Below are positions 18,607 through 28,981 of a stretch of DNA of 64,000 nt, in pieces. Under the pieces are notes generated by a model. The model had not been told where the DNA came from. It did no database searches and saw only the letters and a list, made by a program, of their open reading frames with translations. The position numbers and the translations under genes are program-made. The stretch is from Pseudomonas viciae. GTDB lineage: Bacteria; Pseudomonadota; Gammaproteobacteria; Pseudomonadales; Pseudomonadaceae. The stretch's first letter is position 1. Every line of letters starts with the position of its first letter. The DNA is taken from the NCBI RefSeq assembly GCF_004786035.1, contig NZ_CP035088.1, forward strand, positions 2,082,001 to 2,146,000, read 5' to 3'.

Positions 18607-18870
18607 GGGGGCGTTCTCAATTAGTTTCCCCACCGCGCCGGGTCTGCTGTTGTGCAGGGCAAGGCGCGAGAAGCGTGGTTTGGTCATTCCAAATAAGCTT
18701 TGAGCAACGCAGCCCTGCACAACAGCAGGCCCGGCCCTCCGGGTTGCGCCTTAAAGCGGGCCATGCTGCGTTGCAGGCCTTGGAAAGGGAACACCATTCC
18801 CAGCGGCCTGCGCCTTGCCTGGCCCGCTTTAAGGCACAACGCGGTGGGGAAACTAATTGAGAACGCCCCC
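18607..18870. mobile_element. 264-bp MITE-like element with perfect 31-bp terminal inverted repeats
   Basis: Bases 18607-18637 (starting GGGGGCGTTCTCAATTAG) are the exact reverse complement of 18840-18870. Inside are two further long hairpins. The first pairs 18640-18660 with 18711-18731 (20 of 21 positions). The second joins the CCTTAAAGCGGGCCA block near 18750 to the TGGCCCGCTTTAAGG block near 18820. There is no coding capacity. No clear target-site duplication is visible. The layout fits a non-autonomous mobile repeat; no parent transposase is present in the window. Confidence 0.75.
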
Positions 18871-19033
18871 TAGCCTCCGACGCGACCAAGGGGTAATGTG
18901 CGCGGCGTTGACGCTTCTATAGACTGTGGCCGGGCTCGTGAACCGGCCCCAAATTGTTCCTTCATGCCGCAGGCCGGCATGATTTAGCCGTTGGTGCCAA
19001 GTGAGGCACCACGGCCTGTTCTGAGGAGTACGC

Positions 19034-20428
19034 ATGGCTGTCTACAACTACGACGTGGTGGTACTGGGTTCTGGCCCGGCGGGTGAAGGCGCGGCAATGA
19101 ACGCTGCCAAGGCAGGGCGCAAGGTGGCGATGGTCGACAGCCGTCGGCAGGTCGGCGGTAACTGCACCCACTTGGGCACCATCCCGTCCAAGGCCTTGCG
19201 TCACTCGGTCCGGCAGATCATGCAGTTCAACACCAACCCGATGTTCCGGGCCATCGGCGAGCCGCGCTGGTTCTCCTTCCCGGACGTGCTCAAGAGCGCC
19301 GAGAAGGTGATCTCCAAGCAGGTCGCCTCGCGCACTGGCTACTACGCCCGCAATCGCGTTGACGTGTTCTTTGGCACCGGCAGCTTTGCCGATGAGCAGA
19401 CCGTCGAAGTAGTCTGCGGCAACGGTGTGGTCGAAAAACTGGTGGCCAAGCACATCATCATCGCCACCGGCTCGCGCCCGTATCGCCCGGCCGACATCGA
19501 TTTCAACCATGCGCGTATCTACGATAGCGACACTATCCTGAGCCTGGGCCACACCCCGCGTAAGCTCATCGTCTACGGCGCCGGGGTGATCGGTTGCGAA
19601 TACGCCTCGATCTTCAGCGGCCTGGGTGTTCTGGTGGAGTTGGTGGATAACCGCGGCCAGTTGCTGAGCTTCCTGGACTCGGAGATCTCCCAGGCCCTGA
19701 GTTATCACTTCAGCAACAACAACATCACCGTGCGCCACAACGAAGACTACGACCGTGTCGAAGGTGTGGACAATGGCGTGATCCTGCACCTCAAGTCCGG
19801 CAAGAAGATCAAGGCCGACGCCTTGCTCTGGTGCAACGGTCGTACCGGTAACACCGACACCCTGGGCCTGGAAAACATCGGCGTGAAGGTCAACAGCCGT
19901 GGCCAGATCGAAGTCGATGAGAACTACCGTACTTGCGTGCCGAATATCTACGGCGCCGGTGACGTGATTGGCTGGCCGAGCCTGGCCAGTGCCGCCCACG
20001 ACCAGGGCCGTTCGGCCGCCGGCAGCATCGTCGACAACGGCAGCTGGCGCTTCGTCAACGACGTACCGACCGGTATCTACACCATTCCGGAAATCAGCTC
20101 GATCGGCAAGAACGAGCAGGAACTGACCCAAGCCAAGGTGCCTTATGAAGTGGGCAAGGCCTTCTTCAAGAGCATGGCGCGGGCGCAGATCGCCGGTGAG
20201 CCGCAAGGCATGCTGAAGATCCTGTTCCACCGCGAGACCCTGGAAGTGCTGGGCGTGCACTGCTTCGGCTACCAGGCTTCGGAGATCGTTCACATTGGCC
20301 AGGCGATCATGAACCAGCCGGGCGAGTTGAACACCCTGAAGTACTTCGTCAACACCACGTTCAACTACCCGACCATGGCTGAAGCCTATCGGGTAGCGGC
20401 CTATGACGGGCTCAACCGGCTTTTTTGA
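19034..20428 (+). CDS. sthA: Soluble pyridine nucleotide transhydrogenase
   Basis: FAD-dependent enzyme transferring reducing equivalents from NADPH to NAD+. The 464-residue protein has the FAD-binding [15 protein letters not shown] and the segment [16 protein letters not shown], where threonine replaces the second redox cysteine of related disulfide reductases, as is known for SthA. It also has [18 protein letters not shown] (NAD(P) site), [18 protein letters not shown] and the dimerisation domain with [20 protein letters not shown] (19021-19026) supports the start. Monocistronic by spacing. Confidence 0.96.
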   Translation: MAVYNYDVVVLGSGPAGEGAAMNAAKAGRKVAMVDSRRQVGGNCTHLGTIPSKALRHSVRQIMQFNTNPMFRAIGEPRWFSFPDVLKSAEKVISKQVASRTGYYARNRVDVFFGTGSFADEQTVEVVCGNGVVEKLVAKHIIIATGSRPYRPADIDFNHARIYDSDTILSLGHTPRKLIVYGAGVIGCEYASIFSGLGVLVELVDNRGQLLSFLDSEISQALSYHFSNNNITVRHNEDYDRVEGVDNGVILHLKSGKKIKADALLWCNGRTGNTDTLGLENIGVKVNSRGQIEVDENYRTCVPNIYGAGDVIGWPSLASAAHDQGRSAAGSIVDNGSWRFVNDVPTGIYTIPEISSIGKNEQELTQAKVPYEVGKAFFKSMARAQIAGEPQGMLKILFHRETLEVLGVHCFGYQASEIVHIGQAIMNQPGELNTLKYFVNTTFNYPTMAEAYRVAAYDGLNRLF

Positions 20429-20470
20429 GCGGCTCCGGCCGGTGGCCTGAGCCGGCCGGGGAGACCGATT

Positions 20471-21193
20471 TCAGCAATTCTCGAGCGTGGCAGTGGCCAA
20501 ACCGGGAAAGTCTGTAATCAGGCTGTCAGCGCCAAAGTCGGCGAGCCTGCGCATCAGCGCGGGTTCGTTGACGGTCCACACCGACACGTGCAGCCCCTGA
20601 CGCTGGGCCTTGACCAGGCGTTCGGGCGTGCACAGCGTCCAGTTCAGCGCCAGGATTTCACAGCCATAACTCTGGGCGACCTTCAACGGGTCGAGCCAGG
20701 CGTACTCGGCCACCAGGCCGCGCGAAATGTCCGGCGTCAGGTCCAGGGCCGCCTTGAGCACTTCCCGGGAGCTGGAGGTGATGGTGATTTTGTCCAGCAG
20801 TCCGAAACGCTGGGCCATTTCGCGGATCCCCAGCACGGTGGCGGCGGCGCGGGTGCGCGAGGCGCTCTTGACCTCCAGTTGCCAATGCTCGAAATCACAT
20901 TTTTCGAACAACTCCTCCAGGCGTGGAATCGGGCATGGTTTGATCCAGCCCGGGCCACCCTTGCGCGCATCGTAGGTGACCAGTTCGGCGGCGGTGTGCT
21001 CGACCACCTTGCCCCGGCGATCGGTGGTGCGCTTGAGGGTCGGGTCGTGGATCACCATCAACTCGCCGTCCATCGAAAGATGCAGGTCCAGCTCGCAACG
21101 GCGCACGCCGTGCTTGAGACACTCCTGAAAACCGGTCAGGGTATTTTCCGGCGCTTCGCCCTTGGCGCCGCGGTGGCCATAAATGAGGGTCAC
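20471..21193 (-). CDS. Glycerophosphodiester phosphodiesterase
   Basis: A 240-residue cytoplasmic GDPD-family enzyme (UgpQ/GlpQ type) that splits glycerophosphodiesters to glycerol-3-phosphate and an alcohol. Visible motifs are GHRGAKGEAPENTL with the catalytic His-Arg, then CELDLHLSMDGELMVIHDPTLKRTT with the metal-binding Glu-Asp and catalytic His, and VWTVNEPALMRRL near the end. No signal peptide. It overlaps the upstream PilZ gene by four bases (ATGA), so the two are co-translated. Confidence 0.9.
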   Translation of the reverse strand: MTLIYGHRGAKGEAPENTLTGFQECLKHGVRRCELDLHLSMDGELMVIHDPTLKRTTDRRGKVVEHTAAELVTYDARKGGPGWIKPCPIPRLEELFEKCDFEHWQLEVKSASRTRAAATVLGIREMAQRFGLLDKITITSSSREVLKAALDLTPDISRGLVAEYAWLDPLKVAQSYGCEILALNWTLCTPERLVKAQRQGLHVSVWTVNEPALMRRLADFGADSLITDFPGLATATLENC

Positions 21194-21786
21194 GGTTGTT
21201 CCTTATTGATACCTGATTCGTTCAGTTCCCGAGCCAGGCGACGTTCTTGCGCCTGTTTCTGCAGGATATAGCGGGCCAGTAGCTGACGCTGGGCGTCGGT
21301 GGGGTGTTCGAATTCGGTGCCCACATCGTAGCCGTCGCCCTTGGGGTCGCAATGCGTGACGCGTGCCCGGAGTAACAACCCGAGGGCCTGCGGCATCAGT
21401 ACCAGCTTGATTGACAGATGTGTACCGACGGCGACGGGCGTGGGGTATTGGAAGTCGATGCCGCCTTCGGAAATGATCACCGGTTTGGGTTCGCCGATTT
21501 CGCCAAGCGCAGTGAGGGCGATGACCTGACTGAGCAGATCGATGCGTTTGTTCATCGCCTTGAGGTACGCGGCGATGCTGCGTTCGCGCTCGCTGATCTG
21601 GCGCAGCAGGTGCTGGGACTCAAATTCGCTCAGGTGCAGTTCACTGAGCAGATTGAACAGTGGAGAAGCATCCTGCAACACTTCCTGGCCAGCAGCTTCA
21701 GGAATGGAGAGGGGCCGAATTTCCAGTGCGATCGTGTCCTCGATACGGTAGTATTCGCGGCGATCTTCTTCATCTAATGTCGACAT
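21190..21786 (-). CDS. PilZ-domain protein
   Basis: A 198-residue protein. The first ~110 residues are helical with no known domain; the C-terminal part reads like a PilZ domain (GGIDFQYPTPVAVGTHLSIKL...ARVTHCDPKGDGYDVGTEF). The classical RxxxR c-di-GMP motif is not obvious: EEDRREYYRIED at the N-terminus carries RREYYR, which resembles the RxxxR box of PilZ proteins and may be the binding site. Start chosen at 21786 (MSTLDEEDRREYYRIED). It is upstream of and overlaps the phosphodiesterase gene, and is divergent from lolC. Confidence 0.75.
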   Translation of the reverse strand: MSTLDEEDRREYYRIEDTIALEIRPLSIPEAAGQEVLQDASPLFNLLSELHLSEFESQHLLRQISERERSIAAYLKAMNKRIDLLSQVIALTALGEIGEPKPVIISEGGIDFQYPTPVAVGTHLSIKLVLMPQALGLLLRARVTHCDPKGDGYDVGTEFEHPTDAQRQLLARYILQKQAQERRLARELNESGINKEQP

Positions 21787-21880
21787 GGCGAACCCATGGT
21801 AGCGGCGGTGGTCTGAGTGTAAAGCTGGTTTGTGACCCCCGCCACAAGGACGTTCCTTTTCCCTCCGAACAAGCCCCGAC

Positions 21881-23131
21881 ATGTTCAGACCTCTCTTCGT
21901 ATTTATCGGCACGCGTTATACCCGTGCAAAGCGTCGCAATCATTTCGTATCGTTCATTTCCCTGACTTCTATCATTGGGCTGGCCCTCGGCGTGGTCGTG
22001 ATGATCGTCGTGCTGTCGGTGATGAACGGCTTTGATCATGAAATGCGCACCCGCGTGCTGGGCATGGTGCCCCACGCGACCCTCGAATCCGGCGAGGCCA
22101 TCAGCGATTGGCCGAGCCTGGCCGCCAAGGTCAAGCAGAACCCGCAGGTGTTGGCCGTTGCGCCTTTCACTCAGATGCAGGGGCTGCTGACCAACAATGG
22201 CAAGGTCTCCAAGGTCTTGCTCAATGGTATCGACCCCGGGCTTGAGCGGCAGGTGTCGATCATCGACAACTTCATGCAACAGGGAAAACTCGACGACCTG
22301 GAGCCGGGCAGTTTCGGCATCGTCATCGGCGACAAGGCCGCGGCCAAGCTCGGCGCCGCCATCGGCGACAAGCTGACCTTCGTCGCACCGGAAGTCACCG
22401 TGACGCCGGGCGGCATGTTCCCGCGCATGAAACGCTTTACCGTGGTCGGCATTTTCCATGTCGGCGCCGGTGAGCTGGACGGTTACCTGGGCGTCACCAA
22501 TCTCCAGGACCTGGCTCGACTGCATCGCTGGAAGCCGGATCAGGTCCAGGGCCTGCGGCTGAAGTTCGACGATCTGTTCCAGGCGCCGCGCGTCGCGTGG
22601 ACCATCGCCCAGCAGCTCGGCGAAGACCGTTACTACGCTCGCGACTGGACCCGCACCCACGGCAACCTGTACCAGGCGATCCGCATGGAAAAAGCCATGA
22701 TCGGCCTGCTATTGCTGCTGATCGTCGCCGTTGCCGCGTTCAACATCATTTCCACCCTGGTGATGGTGGTGAACGATAAGAAAGGCGACATCGCCATCCT
22801 GCGCACCCTTGGCGCTACGCCGGGGCAGATCATGCGGATCTTCATGGTCCAGGGCACGGTCATTGGGGTGATCGGCACATTCGTCGGCGCCCTGGTCGGG
22901 ATGTTCGCCGCGCTGAACGTCAGCGCCGCCATCGCGGCCCTCGAAGGCCTGATCGGGCACAAGTTTCTCAACGCCGACGTGTATTTCATCGACTACCTGC
23001 CATCGCAATTGCAGGCAGATGACGTGTTGATGGTCTGCGGCGCCGCGTTGGTCCTGAGTTTCCTCGCCACCCTGTATCCAGCCTGGCGTGCCGCGCGCAC
23101 CCAGCCTGCGGAGGCGTTACGTTATGAGTGA
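21881..23131 (+). CDS. lolC: Lipoprotein-releasing ABC transporter permease LolC
   Basis: Inner-membrane subunit of LolCDE, which extracts outer-membrane lipoproteins from the inner membrane for LolA. The 416-residue protein has an N-terminal membrane helix ([25 protein letters not shown]), a large periplasmic domain and three C-terminal helices in the FtsX-like domain. [21 protein letters not shown] and [17 protein letters not shown] are characteristic. It is very similar to the third gene of the cluster. lolD overlaps its end by 8 bases. Confidence 0.92.
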   Translation: MFRPLFVFIGTRYTRAKRRNHFVSFISLTSIIGLALGVVVMIVVLSVMNGFDHEMRTRVLGMVPHATLESGEAISDWPSLAAKVKQNPQVLAVAPFTQMQGLLTNNGKVSKVLLNGIDPGLERQVSIIDNFMQQGKLDDLEPGSFGIVIGDKAAAKLGAAIGDKLTFVAPEVTVTPGGMFPRMKRFTVVGIFHVGAGELDGYLGVTNLQDLARLHRWKPDQVQGLRLKFDDLFQAPRVAWTIAQQLGEDRYYARDWTRTHGNLYQAIRMEKAMIGLLLLLIVAVAAFNIISTLVMVVNDKKGDIAILRTLGATPGQIMRIFMVQGTVIGVIGTFVGALVGMFAALNVSAAIAALEGLIGHKFLNADVYFIDYLPSQLQADDVLMVCGAALVLSFLATLYPAWRAARTQPAEALRYE

Positions 23132-23822
23132 GTCGGGCATGAGTGAAAAAGCGATTTTGAGCTGCCGTAACCTGGGCAAATCTTACGAGGAAGGCCCGGA
23201 GTCGGTGGTGGTGTTGTCGGGCCTGCAACTGGAGCTGCATCCGGGCGAGCGCGTGGCGATTGTCGGCACCTCCGGGTCGGGCAAGAGTACATTGCTCAAC
23301 CTGCTGGGCGGCCTCGATACGCCGACCGCCGGCAGTGTCTGGCTGGCGGGCGAAGAACTTTCGGCGCTGAACGAGAAGGCCCGTGGCCTGCTGCGCAACC
23401 GTTCCCTGGGCTTCGTTTACCAGTTCCACCATTTGTTGCCTGAGTTCACCGCCCTGGAAAACGTCTGCATGCCGCTGTTGATCGGTCGCACCGCGATTCC
23501 TGAAGCGCGTCAGCGCGCCACGGCATTGCTGGAGCGGGTAGGGCTGGGCCATCGCCTGGAGCATAAGCCGGCCGAACTGTCCGGTGGTGAGCGCCAGCGC
23601 GTGGCGATTGCCCGGGCCCTGGTCAACAAGCCTGGCCTGGTGATGCTCGATGAGCCGACCGGCAACCTCGACTCTCACACCGCCCAAGGCATCCAGGACC
23701 TGATGCTGGAACTCAGCACCTCGATGCGCACCGCGTTCCTGGTGGTGACCCACGACATGAACCTGGCCCGGCAGATGGACCGCGTCCTGCACTTGCAGGA
23801 AGGTTGCCTGACGCCCATCTGA
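23124..23822 (+). CDS. lolD: Lipoprotein-releasing ABC transporter ATPase LolD
   Basis: Cytoplasmic ATPase of LolCDE. The 232-residue protein shows [16 protein letters not shown] (Walker A), [15 protein letters not shown] (Q loop), [15 protein letters not shown] (signature) and [12 protein letters not shown] (Walker B), followed by VVTHD. Start at 23124, overlapping the lolC stop; ATG at 23139 is an alternative. Confidence 0.94.
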   Translation: MSESGMSEKAILSCRNLGKSYEEGPESVVVLSGLQLELHPGERVAIVGTSGSGKSTLLNLLGGLDTPTAGSVWLAGEELSALNEKARGLLRNRSLGFVYQFHHLLPEFTALENVCMPLLIGRTAIPEARQRATALLERVGLGHRLEHKPAELSGGERQRVAIARALVNKPGLVMLDEPTGNLDSHTAQGIQDLMLELSTSMRTAFLVVTHDMNLARQMDRVLHLQEGCLTPI

Positions 23823-23885
23823 CCGACCGAAACCCGGTGTTTGCTACACACGCCGGGTCTCTTATTTTTATACGGTGCCCCGCGA

Positions 23886-25130
23886 ATGTTCAGACCGTTA
23901 TCGATTTTTATCGGCACGCGCTATACCCGCGCCAAGCGCCGCAATCGCTTTGTTTCGTTCATCTCCATGACTTCGATGATCGGCCTCGCCCTGGGTGTGC
24001 TGGCGATGATCGTGGTGCTGTCGGTGATGAACGGCTTCCAGCGCGAAATGAGTTCGCGCATCCTCGGCATGGTGCCCCACGCCACCATCGTCGGCGTCAA
24101 TCCGATCGACGACTGGCAACCGGTGGCCGCCGCAGCGCTGAAAAATCCGGAAGTGGTCGCCGCCGTACCGTTCACCGAAATGGAGGGCATGCTCAGCCAT
24201 AAAGGTTCGATGCAGCCGATTCAGATCAGTGGTATCGATCCGGCCCAGGAAGGCAAGGTGTCCATCGTCGCCCAGCATATCGTCCAGGGGCGTCTCGATG
24301 CGCTGAAGCCGGGTGAATTCGGCGTGGTGATCGGAGAAATCACCGCCCGGCGCTTTCGCCTCAACGTCGGCGACAAACTGACCCTGATCGTGCCGGAAAT
24401 CAGCACCGCGCCGGGCGGCATTACCCCGCGCATGCAGCGGCTGAACGTGGTGGGTGTGTTCAAGGTCGGCGCCGAGCTGGATGGCTCCATGGCCTTGATC
24501 CACTTGGCCGACGCCGCGCAGATGCAGCACTGGCAGCCGAATCAGGTGCAGAGTGTGCGCCTGGCGGTGAAAGATCTGTACGCCGCGCCGCAAGTCTCTG
24601 GCGACATCGCCACGGGGCTTGGCGCGAAGTACAAGGCCGACGACTGGACCCACACCCAGGGCAGCCTGTTCAGTGCCATGAAAATGGAAAAAACCATGAT
24701 TGGTTTGCTGTTGCTGATGATCGTCGCGGTGGCGGCGTTCAACATCATCGCCACCCTGATCATGGTGGTGAATGACAAGGGCGCGGACATCGCGATCCTG
24801 CGCACCATCGGCGCGACACCGCGGCAGATCATGGCGATCTTCATGGTCCAGGGCACGGTGATCGGCATCGTCGGCACACTGATTGGCGGCGTGCTGGGGG
24901 TGATTGCGGCGTTGAACGTCAGTGCCCTGGTGGGCTGGTTGGAGCGGGTCAGCGGTCAGCACATCTTCAGTTCCGATGTGTATTTCGTCAGCAACCTGCC
25001 ATCGGAGCTTCAGCGCGGCGATGTGGTGTTGATCTGCTCCGCCGGGTTCATCCTGAGTTTCCTCGCCACGGTTTACCCGGCGTGGCGTGCGGCGAAGATC
25101 GAACCGGCGCAGGCGTTGCGCTATTCCTGA
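23886..25130 (+). CDS. lolE: Lipoprotein-releasing ABC transporter permease LolE/LolC paralogue
   Basis: Second permease of LolCDE, 414 residues. It begins [20 protein letters not shown] and has the same helix pattern and FtsX domain as the first gene ([39 protein letters not shown]). The two permeases share long near-identical stretches, pointing to duplication. The frame extends to 23841; the ATG at 23886 gives the conserved start and aligns with lolC. Confidence 0.9.
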   Translation: MFRPLSIFIGTRYTRAKRRNRFVSFISMTSMIGLALGVLAMIVVLSVMNGFQREMSSRILGMVPHATIVGVNPIDDWQPVAAAALKNPEVVAAVPFTEMEGMLSHKGSMQPIQISGIDPAQEGKVSIVAQHIVQGRLDALKPGEFGVVIGEITARRFRLNVGDKLTLIVPEISTAPGGITPRMQRLNVVGVFKVGAELDGSMALIHLADAAQMQHWQPNQVQSVRLAVKDLYAAPQVSGDIATGLGAKYKADDWTHTQGSLFSAMKMEKTMIGLLLLMIVAVAAFNIIATLIMVVNDKGADIAILRTIGATPRQIMAIFMVQGTVIGIVGTLIGGVLGVIAALNVSALVGWLERVSGQHIFSSDVYFVSNLPSELQRGDVVLICSAGFILSFLATVYPAWRAAKIEPAQALRYS

Positions 25131-25187
25131 GAAACTACAAAATGGGTTTGCTGAGCCACTGCAAGCCCAGGGGCAAGTGGCGATTGC

Positions 25188-25212
25188 CCCTGTGGCGAGG
25201 GAGCTTGTGTCG
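25188..25212. repeat. REP-like repeat, GGCGAGGGAGC type
   Basis: CCCCTGTGGCGAGGGAGCTT resembles the copy at 1188-1212. It lies between the convergent lolE and copS. Confidence 0.45.
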
Positions 25213-25215
25213 GCC

Positions 25216-26568
25216 TTAATCCCCCTTCGGCAACTCAATCACAAACCGCGTCCAGCCATCGGCCGATTCACATCGAATCTGCCCGCCATGAGCGCGGATG
25301 ATCGAGCGGGTAATCGCCAGCCCGAGCCCTGCGTGCTCGCTGCTGCCTTCCTGGCGAGCCGGGTCGGCGCGGTAGAAACGGTCGAACAGGCGCGGCAGCA
25401 AGTCCGCTGAAATACCCTTGCCACTGTTTTCCACGCTTACGCTCACCATGTGAGCCTCATCGACAATTCGCACCCGCACTTCACCGCCACCGGGGGTGAA
25501 GCGCAGGGCGTTGTCCAGCAGGTTGGACAGCGCCCTGCGCAACATGCTGCGATCACCCTCGATGTGGCCTTTGCCCTCACGGCTCAAGCGGACATCGGCG
25601 TCTTCAGCCAGCGGCGCGAAAAACTCCAGCAGCAGGTCCACTTCCTCCGCCAGTTCCAGCGGCTCGCGGTTGGGTGCCAGTAGGCCGTGGTCGGCCTTGG
25701 CCAGGTACAGCATGTCGTTGACCAACTGCGCCATCCATTGCAGTTCCTCGAGATTACTGTGCAGCGCTTCGCGGTAATCCTCCAGCGAACGCTCGCGGGT
25801 GAGGGTGACCTGGGTGTGGGTCAGCAGGTTCGACAGCGGCGTGCGCAGCTCATGGGCGATGTCGGCAGAAAACGCTGAGAGACGCTGAAACGCATCGTCG
25901 AGGCGTCCGAGCATGGCGTTGATGCTGTGGGACAATTCCGCGAGTTCCGCGGGCATTTGCTCTTCTGGTAGTCGGGCGTTGAGGGAGCGGGCCGAGACAC
26001 TGCCGGCGATGGCACCCATGCGTCGCAACGGTCGCAAGGCGCGTCGGGCGGCCCAGGCACCGAGCAGGGCGGTGGCCAGGGCCGAGAGGCCGACGGTCAG
26101 CCAGATCAGGCGCTGCATGCGTTGCAGGAAGTGCTGATGATGGGTGATGTCCAGCAGCAGCGTCAGTTGTGGCGAATTGGGTTGCTCGGGATACAACGGT
26201 GCGTTCAGTACACGGTAATCGCTGTCGCCATCGCTGAGGGTCGACAGCCCCGGGCGCTCGGGCAATTGCGCCGGAATCCGGATCGAGCTGTCGTACCAGC
26301 GCACCCCATCTCTGCCCTTGATGCGCAGCGCCAGGTCGGCCTGACGGCTCAGCTCATCTTCCAGGCGACTCTGGGCCTGCTCGGCATTGAGGTCCTGCAG
26401 GGCGCGGCGCAGTCCGATCAGTTTGCCTTCCAGCAGTTGCTGGTCCAGCTCGATGAAATGCGCCTCGCTGCCACGGCTGAACAACACCCCGGCAAACAGC
26501 GACACTACGGCGGTGCAGGCAGCGAACAGCAGCGCCAGCCGGCTGCTCAGTGACCACTGGCCCCTCAC
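25216..26568 (-). CDS. copS: Heavy-metal sensor histidine kinase, CopS/CusS type
   Basis: A 450-residue inner-membrane kinase. It has an N-terminal helix ([20 protein letters not shown]), a periplasmic sensor of about 130 residues, a second helix ([21 protein letters not shown]), a HAMP linker and the His box [15 protein letters not shown]. The ATPase lobe contains [38 protein letters not shown] and [10 protein letters not shown]. It overlaps the response-regulator gene by four bases. The divergent cupredoxin points to copper sensing (inference from context, as at the P. aeruginosa copRS locus). Confidence 0.88.
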   Translation of the reverse strand: MRGQWSLSSRLALLFAACTAVVSLFAGVLFSRGSEAHFIELDQQLLEGKLIGLRRALQDLNAEQAQSRLEDELSRQADLALRIKGRDGVRWYDSSIRIPAQLPERPGLSTLSDGDSDYRVLNAPLYPEQPNSPQLTLLLDITHHQHFLQRMQRLIWLTVGLSALATALLGAWAARRALRPLRRMGAIAGSVSARSLNARLPEEQMPAELAELSHSINAMLGRLDDAFQRLSAFSADIAHELRTPLSNLLTHTQVTLTRERSLEDYREALHSNLEELQWMAQLVNDMLYLAKADHGLLAPNREPLELAEEVDLLLEFFAPLAEDADVRLSREGKGHIEGDRSMLRRALSNLLDNALRFTPGGGEVRVRIVDEAHMVSVSVENSGKGISADLLPRLFDRFYRADPARQEGSSEHAGLGLAITRSIIRAHGGQIRCESADGWTRFVIELPKGD

Positions 26569-27245
26569 AGGCTGCGCTCTTCAAGCACATACCCCATGCC
26601 CCGCACGGTGTGGATCAGCTTGCTGGGGAAGTCATCGTCAATCTTGATTCGCAGGCGCCGTATCGCGACTTCGATCACGTTGGTGTCGCTGTCGAAATTC
26701 ATGTCCCAGACCTGGGACGCGATCAGGGATTTGGGCAGGACTTCGCCCTGGCGCCGCAGGAGCATTTCCAGCAAGGCGAATTCCTTGGCAGTGAGGTCGA
26801 TGCGTCGGCCGCTGCGTTCGACGCGTCGGCGGATCAGGTCCAGGCGCAAGTCGGCCAGTTGCAGGCTGGTTTCCTGGGGCGTCGAGCTGCCCCGGCGCAA
26901 CAGGCTGCGCACCCGTGCCAGCAGTTCGGAAAAAGCGAAGGGTTTGACCAGGTAATCATCGGCGCCCAACTCCAGGCCGTGCACCCGATCCTCTACCGCA
27001 TCCCGCGCCGTGAGGAACAGCACCGGCGTATCCAGCCCGGCCCCGCGCACGGCTTGCAGAATCTGCCAGCCATCGCGGCCGGGTAGCATCACGTCGAGGA
27101 TCAGCAAGGCGTATTCGCCGCTCAAGGCCAGTTGCTGACCGGTGATGCCGTCGGCCACCAGGTCGGCATTGAACCCGGCTTCGCCCAGGCCCTGGCGCAG
27201 GTATTGGCCGGTTTTCGTTTGGTCTTCGACAATCAGCAGTTTCAT
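26565..27245 (-). CDS. copR: OmpR-family response regulator, CopR type
   Basis: A 226-residue regulator with a receiver domain ([20 protein letters not shown], phospho-acceptor in [26 protein letters not shown]) and a winged-helix C-terminal domain ([20 protein letters not shown]...[14 protein letters not shown]). The start at 27245 gives the normal receiver N-terminus. It is the first gene of a two-gene operon with the kinase and is divergent from a cupredoxin gene across a CusR/CopR-like palindrome. Confidence 0.92.
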   Translation of the reverse strand: MKLLIVEDQTKTGQYLRQGLGEAGFNADLVADGITGQQLALSGEYALLILDVMLPGRDGWQILQAVRGAGLDTPVLFLTARDAVEDRVHGLELGADDYLVKPFAFSELLARVRSLLRRGSSTPQETSLQLADLRLDLIRRRVERSGRRIDLTAKEFALLEMLLRRQGEVLPKSLIASQVWDMNFDSDTNVIEVAIRRLRIKIDDDFPSKLIHTVRGMGYVLEERSL

Positions 27246-27310
27246 GGGCAACTCAAGGCATGGTTGGAACAAGGGCGTTATACCGTGGCAGTCAGTGCCG
27301 TGGCGCAACC

Positions 27311-27324
27311 TGACAAAGTTGTAA
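27311..27324. promoter_or_regulatory. CopR/CusR-like operator
   Basis: TGACAAAGTTGTAA matches the TGACAA-N2-TTGTCA palindrome used by CusR-type regulators with one mismatch. It lies in the intergenic region between copR and the cupredoxin gene, so it could serve both. Confidence 0.6.
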
Positions 27325-27391
27325 TCGAGCCGTCAGCCGTCTGGCAGGCGGGCCAGGATAGAGTTTCCCACAAGCTGAATCTGATTGGAGT

Positions 27392-27919
27392 ATGGACATG
27401 TTGATGGGAAAACGCTTGATCCTGGCCGCCTGCGCACTGGTTTTCAGCGCGCCATCCTGGGCGTCACCCGGCCATTTTGATTTCGGCCAGCCTGCGCCGG
27501 CGGCCAAGGCCAGTCGCAGCATTGATGTGGTGATGGGGGATATGACGTTCGATCCCGGCGCGCTTGATATCAAGGCAGGGGAAACCGTTCGTTTTGTGCT
27601 CATCAACAAAGGCCGGTTGCTCCACGAGTTCAACCTGGGCAATGTCGCGATGCATGCCCAGCATCAGCAGGAAATGCTCAAGATGCAACAGAGCGGACAG
27701 CTGACGCCGACTGCGATGAAGCAAGGCATGGACCATGCCTCCATGGGGCACGGCCAGGCGGGCATGGGCCACGACGACCCTAACAGTGTGCTGGTGGAGC
27801 CGGGCAAAACCGCCGAGCTGACCTGGACGTTCAACAAGGCTACGCGCCTGGAATTTGCCTGTAATGTTCCCGGCCATTACCAGGCCGGGATGAAGGGCGA
27901 GCTGACAGTCAGTCAGTAA
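27392..27919 (+). CDS. Periplasmic cupredoxin (PA2807-like)
   Basis: A 175-residue exported protein (signal LILAACALVFSAPSWA|S) of the plastocyanin/azurin family. The mature part has DVVMGDMTFDPGALDIKAGETVRFVL, then LLHEFNLG (ligand His) and FACNVPGHYQAGMKG (ligands Cys, His, Met), that is a type-1 copper site. Between them is a Met/His-rich insert (MDHASMGHGQAGMGHDD) that could bind additional copper. It is divergent from the copRS operon. An ATG at 27398 is a possible shorter start. Role in copper resistance is inferred. Confidence 0.85.
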   Translation: MDMLMGKRLILAACALVFSAPSWASPGHFDFGQPAPAAKASRSIDVVMGDMTFDPGALDIKAGETVRFVLINKGRLLHEFNLGNVAMHAQHQQEMLKMQQSGQLTPTAMKQGMDHASMGHGQAGMGHDDPNSVLVEPGKTAELTWTFNKATRLEFACNVPGHYQAGMKGELTVSQ

Positions 27920-27980
27920 GCACTCAAAGGCTGCGGCAAAGGCTGATAGAATCGGCTGATTCTTCAGTCAGGTTTCCGTC

Positions 27981-28811
27981 ATGCATCCCGCAGCCGAACA
28001 TTCGCCGCTGGGCAAGTCCAGCGAATACATCGCCACGTACACGCCGTCACTGCTGTTCCCGATCCCGCGTACCGCAAAATGGGCGGAGTTGGGCCTGACG
28101 GCTGAGAGCCTGCCGTACAAAGGCGTGGATTTCTGGAATTGCTTCGAACTGTCGTGGCTGTTGCCGTCCGGCAAGCCGGTGGTGGCTATCGGCGAATTCT
28201 CGATCCCTGCGGATTCGCCGAACATCATCGAGTCCAAATCCTTCAAGCTTTACCTCAACTCCTTGAACCAGACGCCGTTCGCCGATATCGAGAGCCTGGA
28301 AGCGACCCTGCGCCAGGACTTGTCCGCCGCTGCTGGTAAACCGGTGGGCGTGCGCGTTCGCAGTCTCAAGGACGTGGAGTGTGAAGGCATCGTGGCGCTG
28401 CCCGGCGTGTGCATCGACGACTTGGACATCAGCGTCGACTCCTACGAGCACCCGCGCCCGGAACTGCTAAGTTGCGATGATTCGCGCATCGTCGAGGAAA
28501 GCCTGCACAGCCATCTGCTCAAGTCCAACTGCCCGGTGACCAGCCAGCCGGATTGGGGCAGCGTGGCGGTGCAATATCGCGGTGCAGCCCTGGACCACGC
28601 GAGCCTGTTGGCCTACATCGTCAGCTTCCGCCAGCATTCGGATTTCCATGAACAATGCGTGGAGCGGATCTTTCTCGACTTGCAGCGCTTGCTCAAGCCG
28701 GAGAAGTTGACGGTGTATGCGCGGTATGTGCGCCGTGGCGGGTTGGACATCAACCCGTATCGCAGTACCGAAGACGTCCAGCTGCCGAACCACCGTTTGG
28801 TTCGCCAATGA
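27981..28811 (+). CDS. queF: NADPH-dependent 7-cyano-7-deazaguanine reductase
   Basis: Reduces preQ0 to preQ1 in queuosine biosynthesis. The 276-residue length is that of the bimodular (YqcD-type) QueF. The catalytic Cys and the following Asp are in [18 protein letters not shown]; the substrate-binding Glu lies in [21 protein letters not shown]-binding residues are expected near [11 protein letters not shown]. It begins 61 bases after the cupredoxin gene but is a housekeeping function. Confidence 0.95.
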   Translation: MHPAAEHSPLGKSSEYIATYTPSLLFPIPRTAKWAELGLTAESLPYKGVDFWNCFELSWLLPSGKPVVAIGEFSIPADSPNIIESKSFKLYLNSLNQTPFADIESLEATLRQDLSAAAGKPVGVRVRSLKDVECEGIVALPGVCIDDLDISVDSYEHPRPELLSCDDSRIVEESLHSHLLKSNCPVTSQPDWGSVAVQYRGAALDHASLLAYIVSFRQHSDFHEQCVERIFLDLQRLLKPEKLTVYARYVRRGGLDINPYRSTEDVQLPNHRLVRQ

Positions 28812-28818
28812 ATAACCC

Positions 28819-28909
28819 CTGTGGGAGCGAACTTGCTCGCGATGAGGGCGGCACATTTAACATTGATGTTGGCTGACAAGCCGCTATCGCGAGCAAGCCC
28901 GCTCCCACA
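28819..28909. repeat. Inverted REP pair
   Basis: Two opposed units at 28819-28848 (CTGTGGGAGCGAACTTGCTCG...) and 28883-28909 (...GCGAGCAAGCCCGCTCCCACA), separated by about 35 bases downstream of queF. Confidence 0.85.
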
Positions 28910-28936
28910 ATGGGTTGCATTTCAGCTCGTGAAATT

Positions 28937-28967
28937 AAAAAGCCCCGCTATCGACAGCAGGGCTTTT
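28937..28967. terminator. Bidirectional terminator between queF and the DUF4404 gene
   Basis: AAAAGCCC (28938-28945) pairs with GGGCTTTT (28960-28967), with T runs on both sides. Confidence 0.7.
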
Positions 28968-28981
28968 GGCTTTTGGCGGGT

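Noticed and set aside
18557..18703. 48-codon frame overlapping the apbE stop
   Set aside because: It runs into the 264-bp inverted-repeat element and has no recognisable protein features or family.
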